Assembly: GCA_900554465.1 (NCBI GenBank)
Contig: USHF01000039.1
Span: 1-10,644, forward strand
DNA length: 10,644 nucleotides
Reading direction: 5' to 3'
From: an uncultured Collinsella sp.
GTDB taxonomy: Bacteria; Actinomycetota; Coriobacteriia; Coriobacteriales; Coriobacteriaceae
The notes beneath the pieces are model-generated. The model did not search any database and had not been told where the DNA came from. It worked only from the letters and a program-made list of their open reading frames with translations. Position numbers and translations under genes: made by a program. Of this stretch, positions 6,404 through 10,644 are shown piece after piece (the stretch's first letter is position 1; each line of letters begins with the position of its first letter).

Positions 6404-6614
6404 ACGTGGCTCCAATCTGCCTCGGGGACTTACTGTACTGGCTATGTACCCATTGCCGTGCATTTAATCACGCGATTTCCCAAAGACCCGAATAACGACT
6501 GCTTGATACCGCATACCGAAGTCTCGCACTTTTCCGTGGCAAAGTGCGCTATAGGAAGGCGTCGGCAAAGCTAGTTTTTCTCCTGGAAATCAGCTTTTAC
6601 CTGCCGTTTTTACC
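6404..6614. other. Gap upstream of hpf
   Basis: Together with the terminator region up to 6720, this is a 317-bp gene-free stretch. It should hold the hpf promoter, but I see no convincing -35/-10 pair on the minus strand. Its clearest structure is the inverted repeat at 6525-6548, described separately. A short direct repeat, CGGTAT twice at 7-nt spacing, lies near 6508-6520 on the minus strand. No RNA family was recognised. Confidence 0.5.
6525..6548. repeat. Inverted repeat in the hpf upstream region
   Basis: CGCACTTT (6525-6532) and AAAGTGCG (6541-6548) flank 8 nt, giving a perfect 8-bp arm length. It lies about 120 nt upstream of the hpf start, with no T-run on either side, so it is not a terminator. 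An operator for a dimeric regulator, or a structured start of the hpf leader, are the plausible readings. Confidence 0.5.
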
Positions 6615-6655
6615 AAAATAGAAAAGCCGGGCTCCCCTATTAGGGAGACCCGGCT
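6615..6655 (-). terminator. Intrinsic terminator after the lipoprotein gene
   Basis: The stem pairs AGCCGGG (6625-6631) with CCCGGCT (6649-6655) and CTCCC (6632-6636) with GGGAG (6643-6647). There is one bulged A at 6648 and a 6-nt loop. On the minus strand TTTTCTATTTT follows. It lies 65 nt past the lipoprotein stop codon and separates that gene from hpf. Confidence 0.9.
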
Positions 6656-6720
6656 ATGCGTGTTGAAACCGTGAAGAAGTGCCTCGTTCAATGTATGGCA
6701 GGCGCCACCCCTACCAATAA

Positions 6721-7713
6721 CTAGCTATTGAGCTTGTTGATGTCATCGTCGGTGATGGTGCCCTCCTGGCTAGACGACGGGCTGTCGCCGTTGTTATCAG
6801 AGGCGTCGTCATCGGAGGACTCGGTCTCGTTGGACGTGGAGTCGGATGCCTGCACATTGGCCCCCGAAACGGTCTTGGCGGTAAGGTCATAGGGCATCTG
6901 TCCGTACCAGACGCAGTGGACTGCCTCGAGCGTGCCATCGACCGTGATGCCATCGAGGGCATCGCTCGCGGCACGGCACAGCTCATCGTTAGAGCTTAGG
7001 CCTGCGACGCCAAGCGTGGAGGGCGCCTCGAGCGTACCGACATAGGAGATCTGGCTCATCAGACGCGCGAGGTAGCCACCAGCCGTGGAATCACAGATCA
7101 CGTAATCGACCTCGCCCGACTCGAGCGCCTCAAAGCACTCATTGATGTTGGAGAAGGTCTTTTGGTTGGCGGTGATGCTTTGCTTGGCGAGCGCCTCCTG
7201 CGAGGCCGAGGAGGTCTGAACGCCCAGGGTAGCGGTGTTAAGCGTTTCGGTGGAAACGCTCAGCGACTCGCCGTCACTGCTCTTGCCGAATACGGCGGGG
7301 GCGTCGTACAGACAGGTGCCAAGTGAGCTGATATCGCCGTCCGTAGACCTGGCGTCGCCAATAAAGATGTCGGCCTTTTTATCGCTGAGCGCGGAATCGG
7401 CCGAGGACGCATCGACAAAGGCGACTTTGAGACCCATGCGGCATGCAAGGGCACGAGCGGCATCGACCGCATAGCCCGTGAGGTTTCCGTCGGCATCCTG
7501 CATGGCTTGCGGGGCATCGGAAGTATCGAGGGCGACCGTCAGGGTTCCCGGCGTGACCAGGGCATCGTCCGATACCGTGGGGGTAACGGTCTCGCGCTCG
7601 ATCTGGTCGATCGTGGGCGTCGTGAACGTGGACAGTGGATTGAACGCACATCCACTCAGGCCCAAAACGGCAATGACCACCGCGGTCCCAGCACCTAACC
7701 GAGCCGCATGCAT
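6721..7713 (-). CDS. Solute-binding lipoprotein (family 3-type)
   Basis: This is a 330-residue protein when started at the ATG at 7713, which has GAGGGG (7721-7726) 7 nt upstream. An ATG at 7731 is an alternative that adds six residues. A lipoprotein signal peptide runs to LSGC (19-22), and Cys22 is the expected lipid anchor on the outer face of the membrane. The mature part resembles family-3 (amino-acid type) solute-binding proteins: GTLTVALDTSDAPQAMQDAD followed by GNLTGYAVDAARALACRMGL (76-95), then KADIFIGDARST, then EALESGEVDYVICDSTAGGY (195-214). Residues about 285-330 are a Ser/Asp/Glu-rich flexible tail of unknown use. No ABC permease or ATPase gene is next to it, so it may serve a transporter encoded elsewhere or act as a sensor. 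The ligand is unknown and the usual ligand-binding Arg is uncertain. Confidence 0.85.
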   Translation of the reverse strand: MHAARLGAGTAVVIAVLGLSGCAFNPLSTFTTPTIDQIERETVTPTVSDDALVTPGTLTVALDTSDAPQAMQDADGNLTGYAVDAARALACRMGLKVAFVDASSADSALSDKKADIFIGDARSTDGDISSLGTCLYDAPAVFGKSSDGESLSVSTETLNTATLGVQTSSASQEALAKQSITANQKTFSNINECFEALESGEVDYVICDSTAGGYLARLMSQISYVGTLEAPSTLGVAGLSSNDELCRAASDALDGITVDGTLEAVHCVWYGQMPYDLTAKTVSGANVQASDSTSNETESSDDDASDNNGDSPSSSQEGTITDDDINKLNS

Positions 7714-8056
7714 CAAGCTGCCCCTCACCATGTCCACTACCCTGCCTTCTGTGTCGTATACAATCCGTGCCCTGCACGGAATATCGGGTTGTTCCCACCA
7801 GCTGACCTGGTATTTGACCCCACACTTGCGCACCGGGGCGTTTGCTCGGGAGGCCGCAGCCACCTTCACGACTGGCCCGCTCGCCCGCGAGGCGGTATTG
7901 CCCCAAAGAAAGTAGAACGGACGGTGCGGCTTACATCTAGGACGCGCCATGATCGCGCCGCGCGCACGCGGTCGCTTACGTGGATCCCTTTGACCGCGTC
8001 TGTCTTGGACTAGGATGGGCATTTCGTCCGTCCGCAACCACAGCCTGGCAGGAACG
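7714..8056 (-). other. Long structured 5' leader of the lipoprotein gene
   Basis: If the promoter near 8063-8091 is used, the mRNA leader is about 340 nt. It contains a perfect 7-bp hairpin TCCGTGC/GCACGGA with a 3-nt loop (7764-7780), a 5-bp hairpin (7797-7811) and a GC-rich stem near 7950-7975. The reading frame stays open through it, in frame with the gene. I regard it as untranslated because it lacks a ribosome site, uses several AGG codons, and the lipoprotein signal begins only at 7713 or 7731. No known riboswitch motif was recognised. Confidence 0.4.
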
Positions 8057-8062
8057 TAGGGC

Positions 8063-8091
8063 ATTATAGCTAAGTTCAAGCTATAGTTTAA
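8063..8091 (-). promoter_or_regulatory. Candidate promoter of the lipoprotein gene
   Basis: The minus strand has a perfect -10 TATAAT (8063-8068) and a weak -35 TTAAAC (8086-8091), spaced 17 nt. A 21-nt palindrome (8065-8085) overlaps the -10 and fills the spacer, the usual place for a repressor site. The predicted start of transcription is near 8056. Confidence 0.4.
8065..8085. promoter_or_regulatory. Operator-like palindrome over the promoter
   Basis: TATAGCT (8065-8071) and AGCTATA (8079-8085) are perfect inverted arms around a 7-nt centre. The site overlaps the -10 and the spacer of the candidate promoter. A repressor operator is inferred from position alone. Confidence 0.4.
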
Positions 8092-8149
8092 GGTTAGGGA
8101 CGTTATTCGCATCGCGAGCACAGATTTCGCAGGTCGGGGCGGACCATTC

Positions 8150-8211
8150 GTGCCCCCATGAAGCCCGGAGCTCCCCCACGGGGAGCCCCGGGGCACCCGT
8201 CTCAGGGTGCC
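8150..8211. repeat. Cluster of GC-rich, mutually exclusive hairpins
   Basis: Hairpin 1 pairs CCCGG-A-GCTCCCC (8164-8176) with GGGGAGC-C-CCGGG (8180-8192) around a 3-nt loop, with one mismatch. Hairpin 2 pairs GGCACCC (8192-8198) with GGGTGCC (8205-8211). A third possible stem, GTGCCCC (8150-8156) with GGGGCAC (8190-8196), would exclude hairpin 2 and the outer part of hairpin 1. No T-run follows on either strand, so this is not a canonical terminator. It directly abuts the inverted-repeat element. Confidence 0.6.
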
Positions 8212-8213
8212 GT

Positions 8214-8241
8214 GTGCAAAAAACGGCAAATATGAGTACTG
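8214..8241 (+). repeat. Left 28-bp terminal inverted repeat
   Basis: It begins GTGCAAAAAACGGC and ends GAGTACTG. It is identical, base for base, to the reverse complement of 8401-8428. Confidence 0.95.
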
Positions 8242-8400
8242 CTACCAATTTAGTAGCAGCGTATTTCCGCCCCACGAGCCCTTTTTGAGTTCCGCACAGC
8301 CCGCTTGGCGCCAAGATATTCCACATTCGTTTATTATCTCTTCGCTGAATCCAGTTTTTCGGCCCAAGTTTCTTTATTTTTGCTGTCACTAATCTAGTAA

Positions 8401-8428
8401 CAGTACTCATATTTGCCGTTTTTTGCAC
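8401..8428 (-). repeat. Right 28-bp terminal inverted repeat
   Basis: It begins CAGTACTC and ends TTTTTTGCAC on the plus strand. It is the exact reverse complement of 8214-8241. Confidence 0.95.
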
Positions 8429-8464
8429 ATGGCATATAAACAGACCCCCTATAAAGCCATAGTT

Positions 8465-9577
8465 TTACGCCGGCTTGAGCCCAAAGCACGCTCGGAGCGT
8501 ATTCAGCAGAGCATCTTGCCTCTTTCGACGAGCCTCTACACGATTCTGATATCGTTTACCCATACGCTGGTGGATGCGCCATGCGAGCGCTTCCATCGCT
8601 TCCATGTCGCAGAGCATCTCGTTGTTGACCGTCGCGACCTCGATTCCCATGGACGCCAAACCCGTATTGCGTTTTTCATCGTGAATGCGCCCGCCGCGAG
8701 ACGAATGGCCCTGCTCACCGTTGTATTCCAGGTCAAACCGAGCTGCTTCCTGATAGGCATCGCAAACCGCATACGGCATCCCCGAGATCGCCTGCGCACG
8801 GTCGTTGAACTCGATCTTGTGGTCGGTCTTAAAGGGACCGCAGGCAAATCCGCCATAAGAAAACGGAAGCGAAAACATGGCAAGCATGATGCATTCCATG
8901 GGTGAGCGCAGGTTTTCCGACAGAAAGGGGCACAGCCGCCGCAGCTGCTTGGCCGCGCTCCCCTTGCATGCCGCAAGGTAATCTGCCAGGCGATCGGGCG
9001 TCAGCACTGGCTCGACCTCAAAGTAGCCCACATCTGACGGCTGGTCCTTATCCTTTGCCAGCCTGTTCACGGTAGGCGAGCTGTAAGGGGGCAGATACTG
9101 CCCGCGATCGCTCAGCGAAATCTTGGAGCACAGCTCCTGGGCCAGGGCAAATGCCTGGATACAGCCGACTTCGCGCGCAACGGCGGCACAGAGGGCCTCG
9201 GGAGACAAGCTGTACACTCCCGGCTCCACCTCCAAAATCGAGGCGTCCGGCAGGTCTGTAGAACAAACGGACCAGCTTGCACCAGGCATGCGGCGACGCT
9301 GCTTCGCCGACCCCACCAGCAGGCACAAGTCTTCTTGGACCTCGCCACTCACGGCCCCGATCCGCACCAAATCGGGAAGATAAATGTCCTCGGCCGAGGG
9401 AGACGATGTATGCAGCACACGGCGCTCTTCATCGGGATCGAGGTCTCTCCAGCTGATGTAACCCATTTGTCGGCGCTCGGCGCGCATCATGCGCAGCGCC
9501 GAGGCACCGGTCAGGACTACGGAGGCCGCCAGTTGCTCGCTTGTCGGCTCGATGCGCCGCGCTATCTTCACTGCCAC
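8465..9577 (-). CDS. Putative DUF559/Vsr-like nuclease-fold protein
   Basis: This 370-residue cytoplasmic protein has no signal peptide. The start chosen is GTG at 9577, with AGGGGG (9585-9590) 7 nt upstream. It lies 11 nt after the comF stop, so the genes are probably cotranscribed. A TTG at 9595 would overlap comF and has no site. The N-terminal half (1-215) has no family I recognise. The C-terminal part has the order of residues of a very-short-patch-repair/DUF559-type PD-(D/E)XK fold: Glu228 in SPMECIMLAMF, then FDLEYNGEQGH (281-291) giving Asp282, Glu284 and His291, then Asp300 and Arg303 in HDEKRNTGLASMGIEVATV. A basic C-terminus follows. This resembles proteins annotated near AbiEi-type regulators in related bacteria, but I cannot assign a role. 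Nuclease activity is inferred from the residue pattern only. No clear terminator follows. Confidence 0.7.
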   Translation of the reverse strand: MAVKIARRIEPTSEQLAASVVLTGASALRMMRAERRQMGYISWRDLDPDEERRVLHTSSPSAEDIYLPDLVRIGAVSGEVQEDLCLLVGSAKQRRRMPGASWSVCSTDLPDASILEVEPGVYSLSPEALCAAVAREVGCIQAFALAQELCSKISLSDRGQYLPPYSSPTVNRLAKDKDQPSDVGYFEVEPVLTPDRLADYLAACKGSAAKQLRRLCPFLSENLRSPMECIMLAMFSLPFSYGGFACGPFKTDHKIEFNDRAQAISGMPYAVCDAYQEAARFDLEYNGEQGHSSRGGRIHDEKRNTGLASMGIEVATVNNEMLCDMEAMEALAWRIHQRMGKRYQNRVEARRKRQDALLNTLRACFGLKPA

Positions 9578-9588
9578 AAAACCACCCC

Positions 9589-10395
9589 CTACCAAACGCG
9601 TGCGATAGCGAGGCCATCGACTGCTGCGGCGCCGGCACGCTTGAGCTCCGCCGAGGCTGCTGCCATGGTCGCGCCCGTGGTAATGACATCATCGATGAGC
9701 AGCAGACGGCGGCCGCGCACATCCTCGACCGTCTCGTACATGCCCCGGGCATGCTCCCGGCGCTCATCGCGGCCGAGCTCTCGCTGGTCACCATGACCGT
9801 ATTTGACCAGGGCGTCCAGCAACGGGACACCCGAAAGATCGCAAAACGAGCGCGCGATTGCTTCCATATGGTCGAATCCACGCCGCCGAAACGCCGCCGC
9901 AGTCGCGGGCACAAACACCACCGCGTCCGCACCGGACAACACACCGCCGTAGCGATCGGATGCTGCCACCTGGGCATGCAAGGCAGTGTCGTAGAGCAAC
10001 TCCGCCAGATACGGTGCCAGACGGCGCTCGCCCGCATCCTTGTACGCCTTGATGATGCGCGGCAGCGGATGTGCATAGACGGCACACGCCAGGCAGCGAT
10101 CGAGCGCCTCGGCCATTGCCGAAGACGTGCCCTCGACCGAGCACTCGGTACACAGCAAATCCCCAAACGGGGCGCCGCATCGGATGCAACTATGACACGG
10201 ATCGATGAGCGCGAGCGATGCCAGACAATCCTGGCAGATCAGCGCACCGGAACGCTCGCAGCCAGCGCATCGCGTGGGCGACAACGCCTCGAGCGCCTCA
10301 TACGTCGCGCGCTCGGCAAGCGGTAGCAATTCGTCCGCAAACGGTAGGACGCCTGCGCCCTGCAAGCGAGTCAATACGTTCAGATGTCTCTTCAT
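9589..10395 (-). CDS. comF: ComF family phosphoribosyltransferase-like protein
   Basis: This is a 268-residue protein when started at the ATG at 10395. That start has GGGAGGG (10403-10409) 7 nt upstream and is preferred over a TTG at 10416. The N-terminal zinc-ribbon-like region has Cys43/Cys46, Cys54/Cys57, Cys67/Cys70/Cys73 and Cys82/Cys85. The middle holds the family's IIKAYKDAGERRLAPYLAELL segment (114-134) and VPATAAAFRRRGFDHMEAIA (162-181). The PRPP-binding loop LLLIDDVITTGAT is at 231-243, with Asp235-Asp236. ComF proteins take part in natural transformation in Bacillus and Haemophilus, helping single-stranded DNA enter the cytosol. In many bacteria the gene lies near hpf, as here, though two genes and a large gap intervene. 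The ribosome site is buried in a 12-bp hairpin, so translation may be controlled. Confidence 0.92.
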   Translation of the reverse strand: MKRHLNVLTRLQGAGVLPFADELLPLAERATYEALEALSPTRCAGCERSGALICQDCLASLALIDPCHSCIRCGAPFGDLLCTECSVEGTSSAMAEALDRCLACAVYAHPLPRIIKAYKDAGERRLAPYLAELLYDTALHAQVAASDRYGGVLSGADAVVFVPATAAAFRRRGFDHMEAIARSFCDLSGVPLLDALVKYGHGDQRELGRDERREHARGMYETVEDVRGRRLLLIDDVITTGATMAAASAELKRAGAAAVDGLAIARVW

Positions 10396-10398
10396 GAC

Positions 10399-10434
10399 AC
10401 AACCCTCCCTACGCAAAGGCGAAGGGAGGGTTGT
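10399..10434 (-). promoter_or_regulatory. Stem-loop covering the comF ribosome site
   Basis: ACAACCCTCCCT (10399-10410) pairs perfectly with AGGGAGGGTTGT (10423-10434). The pairing extends inward, past an A-A mismatch, by CGC/GCG to an AAAG tetraloop. On the minus strand the arm nearest comF contains the GGGAGGG ribosome site and ends 3 nt before the ATG. No U-tract follows, so it is not a standard terminator. It could be a weak terminator of the upstream gene, a translational switch or an RNA thermometer. Confidence 0.75.
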
Positions 10435-10496
10435 CGGTGTAGAGCCATGATACCCAGAGGTGCTGGGGTCAGGCGGGTTACATCCGCTTACGGACG

Positions 10497-10610
10497 TTAT
10501 TCGCCGGCAGGCGGTTGCGGTACGGACGAGGTGCGGGTCGAGCCTTCGCCACCGTCCTGGCGCGGCTTGCGGGAGCGACGGCGACGGCGACGCTTTTGAC
10601 CCTGGTCGGT
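10497..10610 (-). CDS. C-terminal end of an Arg-rich protein (partial)
   Basis: The last 37 codons and stop (TAA at 10497-10499) of a gene are cut by the right adapter. The visible sequence starts TDQGQKRRRRRRSRKPRQ and ends in a Ser/Thr/Pro-rich stretch, PQPPAGE. Third-position GC is high, like the real genes here, which supports coding. Arg-rich disordered ends of this kind are common on DEAD-box RNA helicases, RNase E/G-type proteins and Rho. I cannot say which it is. It ends 101 nt before the comF start, with only the hairpin at 10399-10434 between. Confidence 0.7.
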   Translation of the reverse strand, partial: TDQGQKRRRRRRSRKPRQDGGEGSTRTSSVPQPPAGE

Positions 10611-10644
10611 CTGTCTCTTATACACATCTCCGAGCCCACGAGAC
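10611..10644 (+). other. Illumina Nextera adapter (non-biological)
   Basis: All 34 bases are the reverse complement of the Nextera read-2 transposase adapter. It begins with the 19-bp Tn5 mosaic end (10611-10629), and the sequence stops just before the i7 index. The true genomic sequence ends at 10610. Confidence 0.98.

Larger units (their letters stand above)
8208..8434. mobile_element. MITE-like inverted-repeat element
   Basis: The arms 8214-8241 and 8401-8428 are perfect 28-bp inverted repeats. With one mismatch they extend outward to 8208 and 8434. Inward they extend over 18 further positions with 13 matches, to 8259 and 8383. Each end also carries its own small stem-loop: CTGCTAC/GTAGCAG at 8239-8259, and CTGTCAC/GTAACAG at 8383-8403 with one mismatch. 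The interior is richer in AT than its surroundings and contains a perfect 12-bp palindrome, CTTGGCGCCAAG (8304-8315). No transposase is encoded and no clear target-site duplication is visible. A non-autonomous element moved by a transposase elsewhere in the genome is the leading idea. A structural RNA or a large extragenic palindrome is the alternative. Confidence 0.55.

Noticed and set aside
6404..6463. ATG at 6463 adding 20 residues to HPF
   Set aside because: Family members begin at the MDIKVSGR-type start, and GGAG is correctly placed before 6403.
8098..8110. 13-base match GGACGTTATTCGC repeated at 10492-10504
   Set aside because: About one match of this length is expected by chance in a window this size, and the surrounding sequence differs.
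7714..8229. 172-codon in-frame extension upstream of the lipoprotein gene
   Set aside because: It has no ribosome site at its candidate starts and would bury a clear lipoprotein signal peptide (LSGC) in mid-protein. It also overlaps the best promoter. I treat it as leader, although a stretch near 7730-7820 looks mildly protein-like.
49..10610. CRISPR array, rRNA, tRNA, tmRNA, RNase P RNA or SRP RNA
   Set aside because: I looked for regularly spaced repeats and for the conserved motifs of these RNAs on both strands and saw none.

Overview
The window is a GC-rich (roughly 60% by eye) bacterial fragment, and every supported gene lies on the minus strand. The gene set, the GC-biased codon use and the AAGGAG/GGGAGG-type ribosome binding sites suggest a gut Coriobacteriia, probably Collinsella-like. 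That assignment is an inference from protein character, not a search result. Both ends are Illumina Nextera tagmentation adapters (1-48, including an i5 index, and 10611-10644). The biological insert is therefore 49-10610, and it looks like one tagmented DNA molecule.

Read in transcription order, from high to low coordinates, the layout is as follows. (a) The Arg-rich C-terminal end of an unknown protein (10497-10610). (b) A 12-bp stem-loop that buries the comF ribosome binding site (10399-10434), then comF (9589-10395), then a closely linked gene for a protein with a DUF559/Vsr-like nuclease-fold signature (8465-9577). (c) A 751-bp gene-free stretch (7714-8464). It holds a 227-bp AT-richer element bounded by perfect 28-bp inverted repeats, a cluster of GC-rich alternative hairpins, a candidate promoter with an overlapping palindrome, and a leader of about 340 nt. 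(d) A solute-binding lipoprotein (6721-7713) with its own terminator. (e) A 317-bp gap with an inverted repeat, then hpf, the long ribosome hibernation factor (5819-6403), closed by a terminator. (f) A DegV-family lipid-binding protein (4786-5739). (g) A tight four-gene operon: a beta-hydroxyacid dehydrogenase with a His/Cys-rich tail (3608-4687), a small membrane protein (3177-3602), a HEAT-like protein (2460-3158) and NAD-dependent isocitrate dehydrogenase (1368-2453). (h) A membrane-anchored SurA-N-like protein (147-1241), ended by a strong terminator (68-104).

Most genes are housekeeping: competence or DNA uptake (comF), ribosome hibernation (hpf), 2-oxoglutarate supply (icd) and envelope protein folding (SurA-like). 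The less ordinary features are the metal-binding-type tail of three 12-residue repeats on the dehydrogenase, the inverted-repeat element upstream of the lipoprotein gene, the occluded comF start, and the nuclease-fold protein of unknown role next to comF. I found no rRNA, tRNA, CRISPR array or recognisable transposase gene. No clearly new multi-gene system is evident.
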